The translations under genes were made by a program, and so were the position numbers. From Osedax fenrisi (Eukaryota; Annelida; Polychaeta; Sabellida; Siboglinidae), in contig OZ025240.1 of assembly GCA_964019155.1 (NCBI GenBank), positions 91,441,461 to 91,505,460 of the forward strand: 64,000 nucleotides of DNA, given 5' to 3'. Of this stretch, positions 48,999 to 60,455 are shown piece after piece; the stretch's first letter is position 1, and the number at the start of each line of letters is the position of its first letter. The notes below the pieces were generated by a model. That model was not told where the DNA came from, searched no databases, and saw only the letters and a list, made by a program, of their open reading frames with translations.

Positions 48999-49163
48999 CT
49001 ACACTAGCTGTTCAAACTTCTCAAAAGTTAAATATTCGTTCTGGTTTCTGCGGTATAATATACATATTTCATAGATTATATTAACAATGTGTTCCACATA
49101 CTCTTCCACTTTCTGTAATACTGCTTCAATATCTTCCTTTTCATTTAATTTGTCATTTGTCAT
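48999..49163 (-). CDS. Unrecognised 54-residue ORF, acidic/helical
   Basis: Begins MTNDKLNEKEDIEAVLQKVE and continues with 'YVEHIVNIIYEICIL' and 'NEYLTFEKFEQLV'. Looks helix-forming and more protein-like than neighbouring ORFs. It could be an exon or the start of a retroelement structural protein; I do not recognise it. Confidence 0.25.
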   Translation of the reverse strand: MTNDKLNEKEDIEAVLQKVEEYVEHIVNIIYEICILYRRNQNEYLTFEKFEQLV

Positions 49164-49655
49164 TATAAATTATATATTAATACACAATTGTCGAATATTT
49201 ATTGAGCTGATATTGTTAGTAGTATTTATACTTGTTTTTTTTCCTGTTTACTTTTCAAGTTCAAAATATGTATGTGTTTATTTTACATGTGCTATATTTA
49301 TACAAAATATTTATTATTATTGGTAACATGTAATAAGAATGAGGATTTAATTAAACATAATTATATAAATATTATAACAAATAATTATTTAATATTTTAG
49401 CTTTGATTAATTTTATAAATTGTTAAATAAATTCAGTTTATAAATATTTAACTGTCTTCAATATGGAAACGAATAAAGTATGCAATAATATCAAAAGATC
49501 GCATCGTCAAAGTTAAACATTTTATTTTATCAATATACATTTATCCATTATTATAATTATTAAATATATTTGAATATAATTGAACATGAATATTATTTTA
49601 TAAATATCAGTTTGATAATAAATAATTTAGATATACGTATGTGTTATCATGTGTT

Positions 49656-49702
<47 letters not shown>

Positions 49703-50199
49703 CGTTGAAATAAATAATTTCATAATGTTATATTTAAATGAAATGATATATATGTTATAATTTATTATTATAGCTATCGTTGTTCAATAACAAATATAGT
49801 TGTGTATAAAGTATACCAAATAATGTAATCAATCAGATTTTAATTAAAAATATGATTTTATATTATATATATATATATATGTATAACTTAATATATATTA
49901 CTAATTACATATGAAACAATACACCCTATTATTTTATATATCACCGAAATATTTACATTAATAATTATTAATATATGTTATTATATTTATATAATACTAC
50001 AATTAATTAATAACATTTAAGTTATTGATAAACTGGTTAATAATCCAAGATTAAGGTTAATATATATGATAATGTAATACGGTTATTATAATTACAATTA
50101 GTGATATGTATACCCCTTCACTCGTGATATGTAATTTTGTGGAAGTAAATAAAAAATATATTTAGGATTGTAAGACTATATATATTTATGGGGAGGAAG
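49164..50199. other. AT-rich stretch without recognisable genes
   Basis: (TA)n at about 49659-49697 and 49867-49880. Confidence 0.5.
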
Positions 50200-50830
50200 G
50201 GTAGCCATGTACAATATGTATGATGAGTTATTGGAACATAGTGGTCCAAGCATTTTATATATTAAGTAGTATGTATCGAAGAAAGATAATATGTTTTAGT
50301 GGAACAGTTGATTTAGTAAGAAGTGGATTTATTAGGTAATAATAAAAGTCAATTCGGAAAGTATAAGAATATTATATAGTATCTTCCTAAGATTATTATA
50401 AAGTGTATTCCGTATTTTTTAGATTCTGAATTGATGAAAGTTTGTATTTTTTTAATGTATGATATATATTTTTTAAATGATGATCATCATCAAAGGTAAA
50501 TCCTTAAATGTTGACAAATTTTAGAATGATATAATAATAATGTTAGTATATATAGAATAACATTTTTTCAAAAGTAGTTATGTTAAGTACATTAGTATAG
50601 GTTTTAATTAACAGATTGTTAGAGGTGAGCCATCATTTTATGCAGTTTTCACACTCGATTAAGATGTAATAGTAATAAGTGAATTTTCGTAGAAAAATTA
50701 GTTAATATTATCAGAATAAATATGATAGTTGATATTCGTAATAAGGCAAACAAAATAGAGAAGGAAGTAGAACTGATTCCTAAGGAATACCTTATTTAAG
50801 GGGAGTAATTGTAGAGGTAAACGTTACTAT
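50200..50830 (-). pseudogene. Degraded LINE A-type reverse transcriptase
   Basis: The minus strand reads 'GIP*ESVLLPSLFCLPYY' (GVPQGSVLGPLLF block) at about 50800-50745 and 'WLTSNNLLI' (50640-50600), the conserved block after YADD. All frames are broken. Confidence 0.5.
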
Positions 50831-51640
50831 TATAATAATTATTACTAATTTTATAATATTTTTAATGGATTTAATATTATAATATATATTAATATATATT
50901 AATTTATATATATATATAAATTTTGATAATTTGCATGTAATTATAACCCCATATTTTAAGTTTACTATTTTAAAAAACTATTTAATATTTATGTAATAAA
51001 ATATATGATATGTTATTTTGTACTTAATTTATATACTATATAGAATATTCTTAGTTTATATTACAATGGTTTATTAATAAAAACTATATACACTACCTTT
51101 TACTGATATATTATTTTTATTAATACTTTTTATTAAAACTTATAGATGAGAATGTATATTAATAAGATAATATGATGATATTAGAATAATATAATACTTA
51201 TGATACCTAAATACAGTTTATTTAATTAACTGAATTGTATATAATAATTTTATTAAAATTAAAATTAATTTAGCAGAGTATTTGTAATGATTTATACTAT
51301 AAATATATTTAAATTTAAAAATATTTAAAAATGTAATAAATATTACTATTTAAAACGTAAAATATTAAATAAAGTTATACATATATTATATGATCATGAT
51401 GATAAAATAACGTGTATTATGAACCATTATAATGTGATGTGACTCATCGTAAGTGCACGTAAAATAAATAATAATAATAATTATAAAACACAATAACCAC
51501 AAAAAATGAAACTAACGCAACAAAGTGAAAGTAATAAGAACAACATATAAAATATAATACTAATATAATGAAATTAGATATAGGAAGTGACATAAGAATG
51601 TTGTCAAGTTAAAAGGAATGTAATGATAGTGAGTTCGTAA
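50831..51640. other. AT-rich stretch without recognisable genes
   Basis: Nothing supportable seen. Confidence 0.5.
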
Positions 51641-51858
51641 TTATTTTGAGAAGGACAGTTTTATATGTATTTTTTAGAATTATTTAGAGAGAAACCAGTA
51701 TGTAACAGAGGAGGCACAGTGTGGCACACGCAATTAGTTGAGAATTTGAAGTAGAGTTGGATATCATCAGCATATATATGATATAAAACAATAGGAAATT
51801 ATGATATATAGTTTTTATATGTACTATATATATATATGGATAATATAAGTTTGCCTAG
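51641..51858 (-). pseudogene. LINE A4 fragment left of Gypsy-1, with YADD
   Basis: The minus strand reads 'YHIYADDIQLYFKFSTN' at about 51785-51735. The remainder of this LINE lies right of the gypsy insertion at 54863-55080. Confidence 0.6.
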
Positions 51859-52099
51859 TGTAGTATTTATGATATTGAATATGAGTTAATATAGCATACT
51901 ATACATATATACGTGACTAACCTTATCTGGAAGTGCCGTATCTCGAATCGTGTATTATGATCGATAATATATATATATAATTAGGTATAGGTGTTTATTA
52001 GTCGTGCATTAATTAGTAAGTAAGTCTCGTAAGTCATTTGTAATGGGCGTGGCTTAGTCACGCTATATATGTATAGTAGGCGTATTCAATATTTCTACA
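51859..52099 (-). repeat. Gypsy-1 3' LTR
   Basis: 241 bp, TGTAGTA...CTACA. By eye it differs from the 5' LTR by about five substitutions and one 2-bp (TA) indel. Confidence 0.93.
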
Positions 52100-52238
52100 T
52101 CACTCTACTAAGTATATAATATAATAATTATAATATATAATAATAATAATAAATTGACAATATAAGTATAACAATATAATAAATATCATTACGTATAAAA
52201 TAATATTTCTACCACCCATATGTGTGCTTAGTTTTAAA

Positions 52239-52907
52239 CTAATCCTCTATAAGGCGATCTGGAGGTTTTACATGCCTTCCTGATCTAGTGGTGTATGTAG
52301 ATCCATTCGTGGGTATGAGCTGGCATCTATTCCTTCTCACATCCTGTTTCTCCGTTCTGAGATTATAATATCTTGTACTCTCGGGTGTTGTGTTGATAAC
52401 GGTTGCCATTCTATCTAGGTCCCTGATGTATACATCTTCCCCGTCTTCTATCTTTCGTAATTTTTTAGTATACTTATTGTCTCTGTTTCTTTTGATTTCT
52501 AATTTCTTATTTTCGTTCTTGTCCCTAAATATACAGTGGTCTTCTTTATTCATGTAAATATCTAATTTAAGATCAACTACTGTAGTTCGTAATTTTCTAT
52601 TCATCAGAAGTTCTGCTGGTGATCTTCCAAAGCTGAGTGGTGTACTTATGTATGATGGTTGTCCTAGATTGGGATCTTCTTCTTTTTCTAGACTATTTTT
52701 TATCGTTTTTATAGCTCTTTCAGCTACTTCCTTAACTCGCGCTTGTAAATGTATTGGTACAGGTCTTGGTAGATAGATAGAATATGGTTTCACATTCCAA
52801 TTTATTTGGATTTTATATTTTCTTTTCAATTTCCCAAGTCTTTCAAATACTTCTTTGTGTGGGTGAACTTCTCCTATTAGTTTTATTAGTCCTAATTTAA
52901 TGGACAT
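52239..52907 (-). pseudogene. Gypsy-1 pol remnant: RT N-terminal connector fused to integrase C terminus
   Basis: 222 residues. Residues 1-60 ('LGLIKLIGEVHPHKEVFERL', 'WNVKPYSIYLPRPVPIHLQA') match the gypsy protease-RT connector and the first RT block. At 'RVKEVAERAIKTIKNSL' the sequence jumps to the region after the integrase catalytic Glu. It continues with 'PLSFGRSPAELLMNRKLRTT' and the C-terminal domain ending 'RSGRHVKPPDRLIED'. All RT active-site, RNase H and integrase core residues are absent, yet the reading frame is kept across the junction. Confidence 0.85.
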
Positions 52908-52916
52908 GTTTCTCGA

Positions 52917-53234
52917 TAATAAACCAATGTGTTGGTTTTTTAATACGTAGATTTTCTCTTATTGTACTTTCTTTGTACGTCATTTCGGCCGTAAACATTC
53001 CAACTATCTCTAATGGCACCATTCCTGGTCCTCTCAATTCTATGTTACTTTTTATAAGTTCGGGTAACTTTCTATTATAAGGGAGAATAGTTGCGCTTGC
53101 TCCTGTGTCTATTTTAAACTCACATGTTTGGTTACATCCTGGCGCTTTGACTTTTATTAATTTTGTCCACGATTTAATATCCGGAACCTTTATTTCTCCT
53201 AGGAACTTATAATTTCCTGTCGGCTTCTTAGTAT
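52917..53234 (-). pseudogene. Gypsy-1 protease
   Basis: In the -1 frame relative to gag: 'KVPDIKSWTKLIKVKAPG', then 'CEFKIDTGASATILPYN' with the aspartic protease DTGA active site, 'ELRGPGMVPLEIVGMFTAEM' and 'NLRI'. A one-base indel in the A-run near 52945 shifts into the next ORF. Length and order fit gypsy protease. Confidence 0.8.
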
Positions 53235-54059
53235 CTATACTTGTGTTAACTTCGTAATTCTCATAAGTTTTTGTATGTGATCACTTGGTTTTCTGCATAG
53301 CTTTGCCCAATGTCCCTCTTTGTTGCATTTATGGCATTTCGACTTATATGCTGGAGAGTTTATAAATTCATGCGTCCTTCCGCATTTACCACAATTCTTT
53401 CGCTCTGCTGGTTTCTTGTATTCGTAATCTTTATTCTTGAATTCTTTCTTGTATTCTTTCTTCTTGTAATCAGTCTTCACGTATTCTATAGTCGGTTTTC
53501 TAGTAATTTCGTCATTCTGCTGTCGTGATATCTGTTTCATCTTGCATGATTCGACTATTTGTTCTGCCGTTAATTCTTTGCTGCAAGATTCTTGTAAAAA
53601 CCTCTGTCTGAGTGTTTCGTCATTCATACCAATTATTATTGTGTCTCTAATAAGGGACTCCTTCATGTCTTTAAAGGCACATGATTTTTCTAATATCTTT
53701 ATACAACTGTAATAACTTTCAATATTTGCATCTATTAGTTGTTGTCTTTTAAAAAAGCAATACCTTTCATAAGTAGTATTCACTTTAGGTATGAAATGGC
53801 TATCGAATTTTTCCATTATAGTTTCTATTTTTAGTTAACTTTCTTTATTGTCTTTGTCATATTTTTGTTCAATATCAAATGAATTATAAATGTCTACTGC
53901 ATCTTCTCCTATCGCATATAGGAAGTTAGCTATTTGGACTTTACTTGACTTTTTCTCTAATTCATTTGCACATGCATAAATCTCATAATTTTGTTTCCAC
54001 CTTTTCCATTCTGTTGGTCCTTTGATTACGTCTAAAGCATTATGTATTCTATCTAACAT
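53235..54059 (-). pseudogene. Gypsy-1 gag with zinc knuckles, one premature stop
   Basis: One frame from 54059 to 53235 with a single TAA at about 53832. N-terminal 74 residues: 'EWKRWKQNYEIYACA'. After the stop: 'MEKFDSHFIPKVNTTYERY' and 'RDTIIIGMNDETLRQRF', typical gypsy gag. Then a Lys/Glu/Tyr-rich linker and two knuckles: 'CGKCGRTHEF' and 'CHKCNKEGHWAKLC' (CCHC, intact). Gag would package element RNA. Protease follows in the -1 frame, the normal gag-pol arrangement. Confidence 0.85.
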
Positions 54060-54600
54060 TGTATTAAATCTGTATATATATAATTTTATATAATTTTATA
54101 GATTTATATAATTTTATATAATCTTATAGATCTATATAATTTTCAATAAATATTGATATAAATAAATCCAATATAAATCTAATATAAATTCAATGTTTCT
54201 AGAATATATATAAATCAGCAATTAAAATCAGCAATTAAAATAAATCATTCGTTTTCTATAGAATTTAGAATTCTTTTGTTTGAAAATTACCGAATTAAAT
54301 TTTATCGACATTTTTTTTTTTTTAATTGGATTTTTTTTTTTTTAATTTTCTCTAATTTGGTAATTTTCCATATGATAATAATATGTACGCGATATATAAT
54401 AAATAATATTTGTACATGCAATATATATATTTATATAACTAATATATATATTTTCAACGTGTAGAGATTAAAATAATGTATAATAAATAATAAATATTAT
54501 ATATAACAATAATATGTACTTTTTATATGTATAACGATTTTAGGTACGGTTAACTAAATAGTAAAATATTATTTACAACAATAATATATTAATTAGTATA

Positions 54601-54618
54601 ACTTGACCGCTGTCACCA
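54601..54618 (-). other. Gypsy-1 primer binding site
   Basis: The minus strand reads TGGTGACAGCGGTCAAGT directly after the 5' LTR; the leading TGG complements a tRNA 3' CCA. The tRNA species was not assigned. Confidence 0.7.
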
Positions 54619-54857
54619 TGTAGTATTTATGATATCGAATATGAGTTAATATAGCCTACTATACATATATACGTGACTAACCTTATCTGGAAGTGCCGTA
54701 TCTCGTATCGTGTATTATGATCGATAATATATATATAATTAGGTATAGGTGTTTATTAGTCGTGCATTAATTAGTAAGTAAGTCTCGTAAGTCATTTGTA
54801 ATGGGCGTGGCGTAGTCACGCTATATATGTATAGTAGGCGTATTCAATATTACTACA
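54619..54857 (-). repeat. Gypsy-1 5' LTR
   Basis: 239 bp, TGTAGTA...TACTACA with 7-bp inverted ends. Contains the CpG-bearing 'gggcgtggcgtagtcacg'. Confidence 0.93.
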
Positions 54858-54862
54858 CCTAG

Positions 54863-55080
54863 GTTAGGGGATATTGTGGGACATGAATGAGTAGAGTACT
54901 GGGGTAAGAAGAGAAATCACATAATTTAATGGAGAATGATCTTTAGAATTTAAGCCATTTGATGGCATTAATTAAACTTTGGCATATAGTATTTAAGATT
55001 TATAAGGTTGTTTAATTAAGTTACCTTATGAAATGTATTGTACAGGATATGATTGAGTTTATTATATATATATAATACAT
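54863..55080 (-). pseudogene. LINE A4 fragment right of Gypsy-1
   Basis: Upstream RT part of the same LINE as 51641-51858, very degraded ('SLLTPVLYSFMSHNIP' reading toward the insertion). Assignment rests mainly on continuity with YADD across the gypsy element. Confidence 0.35.
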
Positions 55081-55092
55081 TTGATACTGTAT

Positions 55093-55200
55093 ATCAGAGG
55101 TTCTGCAACTTTTTTATCATAACCCATTTACTAAAAATTTTAAATAAAAAAAAACCAAAACGACCCATAATAATTAATATAGTAATAACAGATACCTAGG
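55093..55200 (+). mobile_element. hAT-like transposon terminus
   Basis: 'cagaggttctgcaacttttt' and 'cataacccattta' resemble typical hAT terminal sequence (CAGNGGTTC...AACCTTTTT). No opposite end was found, so it is a truncated copy or a chance match. Confidence 0.4.
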
Positions 55201-55439
55201 CTTGTACATATATTTATCTTATTAAGTGGCGCCTTTTTCTGCTAGATTATCACTCTTTTGTTTTTTGACTTATTTTTGAATTTTTTTGTTTTACTCTCTT
55301 GTTTAATGTTCTGTAATTATTTATGTGATCACTCTTATTAGGATTATTAAATATAAGCAATTTGGCTTCTCTATGTCTAGAATATAGCTATTTTATTTCG
55401 TTTGATATTCCTGGAACTTAATTAAATTGTTCTACACAT

Positions 55440-55835
55440 ACATCATCGTAGCTGGATTATGGTGCGTATACTATATAGTATGTGAATCTATCGGATTCAA
55501 ACTCCATAGTCACCTTACTAACCTGCTTTATATAGCGTTTTAGCGCACTATATTCTATTCTAACTGTTTTTCAGGATTAAAGCCTCTCCTTGTATACATA
55601 TTCCATATTGTCTGGGAGAGTGTATAATGGCATGTCCATTATTCTCTCCTATCGTAAATATATCTAATGTCCAATGAGTCTCTATTATACCAATAATGTC
55701 AATTCCTATTCGTTCTGTTTCATGTAATAATGTATCTATCGTATCCGTTTCTTTTAGAGTTCTCGTGTTTCATGTACAATCATAACGAGGATATTGTTCG
55801 CATCTCTATTTTCCCGGGACTGAGGGTCATTTTAT
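55440..55835 (-). pseudogene. LINE C endonuclease fragment
   Basis: The minus strand reads, across frame shifts, 'ETDTIDTLLHETERIGIDII', 'GIIETHWTLDIFTIGENNG' (catalytic Glu) and 'HAIIHSPRQYGI', the start of an RTE-like endonuclease. Later blocks are lost. Confidence 0.6.
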
Positions 55836-55911
55836 TATTTGTTTTGTTCATGTGTGTTATGATATTTATTAACCTAGACATTTTCTCAATTTATCTTATA
55901 TATATATATAA

Positions 55912-55916
<5 letters not shown>

Positions 55917-55965
<49 letters not shown>
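55917..55965. repeat. (TA)n microsatellite
   Basis: About 24 units; makes a spurious Ile-Tyr ORF tail. Confidence 0.95.
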
Positions 55966-55967
<2 letters not shown>

Positions 55968-56586
55968 ATCGGTATTTCCCATAACAATAATATACACTAT
56001 TGTAAATATTATAATTACAATGATACACATGTAAAATTATATGACTATAACATATAGGTAAATCCTAATTAAATTACTATTTATATTTATATTTATATTG
56101 AATCAATCAAATATAAACTAGTATTATATATATATATAAATTATATGTAATAAACTAATGTATATTATTAAATAAGTATTGTTGAAGTAAGAATATGCTC
56201 AACATGTATCAGTGAACGTTTCATTTCTGATACCCCTACATTCTGCGAATTAGGTAATTTTTGTTGATGATTATTATATGTAGTATTATTTATTTATACA
56301 ACATATATAGGTGATGTTGATGATTTCGAACACGTAAAGTGTAATTTATATGAAGGATCATGCTTTATCGTAATATCAATGAATAATACTAAGGTATGTA
56401 TAATATCAGTCTTGTTTTATCCTTCCTACAGTACAGACGTATTTTGCTCAGCTTAGTTACTTTATTTATTTATTTTTCTAATTAAATTCAATTCAATTTA
56501 AATTGATTATATTTTTTCTACTAAATTGTAATATATTTATTATATATATGCTTCCATATATATGTACTAATTTATTTATAAAATTA

Positions 56587-56726
56587 TATCTTGACCGCTA
56601 TCTAATTATTAATATATTATATATATACATATTTATATGGAATTAATATATATATATATATCTTGACCGCTATCTAATTATTAATATATTATATATACAT
56701 ATTTATATGGAATTAATATATATATA
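56587..56726 (+). repeat. Two-copy tandem duplication, about 72-bp unit
   Basis: 'tcttgaccgctatctaatta' to 'tatatggaattaatatat' occurs twice back to back with only a TA-length difference. Confidence 0.9.
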
Positions 56727-57040
56727 ATTATTTTACATGTGTGACTTATTTTTCTATAAATTAATATATTGATTTATTTAGTAAATTAATTTCATTTTAA
56801 TTAATTCTATTCATATATTTTTTATTTTTTATTTTGGAAATTAAATTATTGTATATTTCATTATTTTGTCATGCTTTTTATTTTGAATTATTACATAATA
56901 TATATTTAATTTCATTATTTAATTCTATATATTTGATTATATTCTAATAGTTATTTGTTGCATTAAAGTATATATGAATTTTATATGTATGCATCATAGA
57001 TTTATAATTTACATGTAAACTATAAATATATGGTATACAT

Positions 57041-57044
<4 letters not shown>

Positions 57045-57093
<49 letters not shown>
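57045..57093. repeat. (TA)n microsatellite
   Basis: About 24 units upstream of LINE A5. Confidence 0.9.
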
Positions 57094-57094
<1 letters not shown>

Positions 57095-57153
57095 GTTTAT
57101 ATATATACATCATTCCTGCATAAATATACACTAAAATATATATATGGTATTCA

Positions 57154-57195
<42 letters not shown>

Positions 57196-57218
57196 ATATT
57201 AACTTATACTAAATAATA

Positions 57219-58034
57219 ATGCCGCCTAAAATAAAAAATAATGAATTACAAGAAGAAGTAATTATAAAACTAAATACTATAATTGAAAATCAATATAAAT
57301 TAATAATGAATTTAACAAATATTAACTTAGAAAATAACAATATTATAACAAATCTAAATCTGACGATATCAAATAATCTAATAGAAATTAAAAATCAAAT
57401 ACAGTTAAATCAAATATCCATGCAGGATACAATTAAAACCTTAGAAGAGAAAACTAATAATAATATTATTAAATACTCTGATATTGTTAAATCTAACTTA
57501 CCTTCATCCTCTTCTACTGCTACTCCTCCTAAGCCTCCCACACCTACATATTCTTGCTCATCCAAACCTTCTATTGTAATCGAACATGTTTTACTTGCCG
57601 ATAGAAACTTAACATATATCAAATCACTATTTGTTCACCTTCGTCTTGATCCCAACACTATTACGGACTACTCTTTTATATCTCACTTTGCTAATCTGAT
57701 ACTATCATCTTCTTGTACGATTGATAGTTTATTACATTCAAGGTCATCTCTTCATTCATTAGACTTTAAGTCCCTATTTATACGACCATATATTGATCCT
57801 GAAACCATTAAGACTAGTCGTATTCTCTTTAATGCCACCAAAGTATGTATCACTAATTTAAAGTGTGTCTTTAATAAAAGGAGTTTAACCTACCAACTTA
57901 GTTGTAACATCGATGATATTCCTATTGACTGGAAATCTGATCCTTATAATCATAGTACTGAAGAGTTTGATACATGGTCCCAATCATATGATTCCTTCTG
58001 TGAATCGCGTAAAAAAGATAGAACTGTTGAATGA
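57219..58034 (+). CDS. LINE A5 ORF1 protein (coiled coil plus conserved C-terminal module)
   Basis: Intact 271-residue ORF starting MPPKIKNNELQEEV. Residues ~5-90 are Leu/Ile/Asn-rich with heptad-like spacing, a likely coiled coil for trimerisation. Residues ~95-115 are Ser/Pro-rich. The rest is a folded domain ending with 'LKCVFNKRSLTYQLS', 'IDWKSDPYNHSTEEFDTW'. This end matches LINE A1 ORF1 and the LINE B1 ORF1 trace, whereas the N terminus lacks the Cys/His finger of A1. ORF1 proteins coat element RNA; inferred from position and pattern. Confidence 0.75.
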   Translation: MPPKIKNNELQEEVIIKLNTIIENQYKLIMNLTNINLENNNIITNLNLTISNNLIEIKNQIQLNQISMQDTIKTLEEKTNNNIIKYSDIVKSNLPSSSSTATPPKPPTPTYSCSSKPSIVIEHVLLADRNLTYIKSLFVHLRLDPNTITDYSFISHFANLILSSSCTIDSLLHSRSSLHSLDFKSLFIRPYIDPETIKTSRILFNATKVCITNLKCVFNKRSLTYQLSCNIDDIPIDWKSDPYNHSTEEFDTWSQSYDSFCESRKKDRTVE

Positions 58035-60324
58035 CTCGTTTCGTTTTCCTACTAACACTAGTGGTAATACTATTGACTTAGTTTTATCTTTAGCTGATTC
58101 TAATTTAATTTCATATCCCACTCAAAGTTCTCTAATATCTGATCACTTTGCCATTTTATTTGATTTGAACTTGCCGGTATCTCAAATCAATCGACCTTCT
58201 AGATCATTTCGGAAAATATCCTCTATTGATAAACCAATGTTTGTTAACTCTGTATTCCATCAACTTAACAACAGTATATCTTCTGATTTGTCTACACTTT
58301 TTGATTCTTTTAATTTAGCATTATCTCATTCACTTGATATTTTTGCACCCTCCATTACTCTTATCAACCGAACTTATTCAAAGTCTCCCTGGTTTAATAC
58401 TGAACTTATTAAACTAAGGCAACTACTTCGTAGACTACAACGTAAATATGCATCCTCTAGACTTGACTCTGATCTTATTGCATTTAAAGCTTGTCGATCG
58501 CTTTACAAGAATAAACTTCTCTCTACCAAATCGTCATACTTTACTGATATGCTCGGTAGTTATGGAATATCTTCTAAGCAAGCTCACAAATTATATTTCA
58601 CCTTAGTAGGTAAAACCCAGACTAAGCATCTTCCTGACAAACCTGATTCAGTTATTTGTTCCTTGTTTGCCAATTTCTTCCAACAAAAAATGTCTAGTAT
58701 TATCAATGTACTTCCAAATATCAACGGTACGACTCAATCCTAATTTAACATCCAATCTGAATCATTGGTCATGTTTTACGCTTCCCACACATTACTTTGT
58801 ACTCTCTCTGATGACATCCTTGAAAACGAATTCCCCACTTGATCCAATTCCACTCAATTAACTTCGTTCATTATCACCATCTTTTATTGGACTTATCACT
58901 GAAATAATTCATAGATCTCTAATAGCATCTATTGTTCCACACTACATGAAATATTCATATATTATTCCGATTTAAAAAAAAACTACTCTTGACTAATCTA
59001 ATTTATCAAGTTATCATCCAATATATCAGTTATCATCAATATCTAAGACCTTAGAACGAGTTTTTTCCACTCAACTTATTAATTACATTACGTTAAATGC
59101 TATTGTTGATAAATATCAAAGTGCGTATCTTCCTCATCGTAGTACCGAAACTGCCCTTACTTCAATCATTAATGATATTCTCATATATCTTGATAATATC
59201 CCCATGCTATCTCATACTACTTGATTTATCTAGTACCTTTGATACCCTAGATCACAATATTCTTTCAATTAGACTTAATGAAATTGGCATATACGGTCAA
59301 GTACACAGTTGGTTTATGTCTTTTGTGTCATCAACAACATCTTTCGTGAAGATTAACTCCTCGTTGTCTCCTCCTTATGTTAACATGCATGGTGTAACAC
59401 GAGGCTCTGTTCTTGCGCCTATATTGTTCATTATTTATATTCTCCCTATTAATAAATTTTTCTCGAATACCCCAATATTCACTATCATCTTTATGCTGAT
59501 GATCAAAAGATATATACGTCATTTTCTAGTTCTAGTGATTCTGATATGATTCAAATGTCTATGTTTAACTATATTACTGATCTCACTGAATGGTTCTCTC
59601 ATAACTCTCTCTCTCCTTAAATATGACTAAAACTGACCCTATCATATTTTCGAGACTCAGTTCTCCACTATCAATCACTCATCCTTTTTTACTATCTCTA
59701 CCAACTTCTGAATCTATAACTACCCTCGGTTCCATTCTAACATCTCACCTAGACTACTCTCCACATATTAATAACTTGACTCGCACTGCCAACTATGTTC
59801 TATATAATATTAGAAAATCTCGTAATAAGCTTACCTTCGCCATGACGAAATGTTTAATACACTCGCTAGTTTTCAGCAGACTTATATATTGCTGTTCATT
59901 ATTATGTAATTTACCTGTCAACCTTATGTATAAACTTGAGCGTATTCAACGTCGTGCTATATGTATATTATATAAACTAAACTTTGCTTCAATTGTTTCT
60001 ATATCTGATTTAATGAGATCATTATGCTGGCTTAAGTTTAGATATATTTGTATACATAGGCTATTGTGTATTACACATAAGGATATTCACCGTGGATTTC
60101 CTGAATATTTAGCTCAATCCGTTACTATTCAGAGTTCGAACAGATCCAGTCGGAAATGCCACATCATGAAGTTGGTGCAACAATCTACATCGTTGGCATT
60201 CTCTAAATCTGCTTTCTCGGTTATTTCTCCGAAAAGCTGGAATTCTCTTCCTTATGATATTCGTTGTGTTAAATCAATTTCATTGTTTAAACGTAAACTG
60301 TATGTTCATTTTAAGTCATTGTAA
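58035..60324 (+). pseudogene. LINE A5 ORF2: endonuclease end plus reverse transcriptase, frameshifted
   Basis: Begins in mid-endonuclease: 'DSFRFPTNTSGNTIDLVLSL' and 'SLISDHFAILFDL' (SDH). The linker includes 'SPWFNTELIKLRQLLRRLQR' (to 58743). RT then changes frame several times: 'STQLINYITLNAIVDKYQSA', 'YLPHRSTETALTSI', 'LSSTFDTLDHNILSIRL', 'MHGVTRGSVLAPILFIIYI' and 'HLYADDQKIY' (intact YADD, about 59488-59510). The C-terminal part 59623-60324 is a single 233-aa frame ending 'SPKSWNSLPYDIRCVKSI' and 'FKRKLYVHFKSL'. The first ~170 endonuclease residues are gone. Confidence 0.8.
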
Positions 60325-60455
60325 TTCGTTCTATTTTATTTTATTATTCGTTCTCTATTTATTTTTGTTTTTGTTTTTTATTATCTAACGACGCCTATAA
60401 CCACACATTGTTTTTGTAGTCAATAAACTATATATAAATAAATAAATAAATAATA

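Larger units (their letters stand above)
51859..54857 (-). mobile_element. Gypsy-1: young gypsy-type LTR retrotransposon with a large pol deletion
   Basis: Minus-strand element bounded by LTRs 54857-54619 (5') and 52099-51859 (3'), flanked by the perfect 5-bp duplication CCTAG (51854-51858 and 54858-54862). Internal order: PBS, gag, protease, RT connector fused to integrase C-terminal part. RT palm, RNase H and integrase core are missing. It is inserted in LINE A4. Confidence 0.93.
55966..57218. other. AT-rich stretch with tandem duplication and (TA)n
   Basis: No gene seen. Holds the 72-bp duplication listed separately, and (TA)n at 57045-57093 and 57155-57188 just before LINE A5. Confidence 0.5.
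57219..60455 (+). mobile_element. LINE A5, CR1/L2-like, nearly full layout but endonuclease deleted
   Basis: Intact ORF1, then ORF2 from mid-endonuclease to its end at 60324, then a short 3' UTR with AATAAA and an (AAAT)n tail to about 60455. The tail of short repeats instead of poly(A) is typical of CR1/L2 LINEs. RT is frame-shifted. Recent decay: long open stretches remain. Confidence 0.8.

Noticed and set aside
53310..53528. 72-aa plus-strand ORF
   Set aside because: Antisense of Gypsy-1 gag.
55326..55340. Third T-family end ('gatcactctta')
   Set aside because: No matching TIR or 8-bp duplication found to its left.
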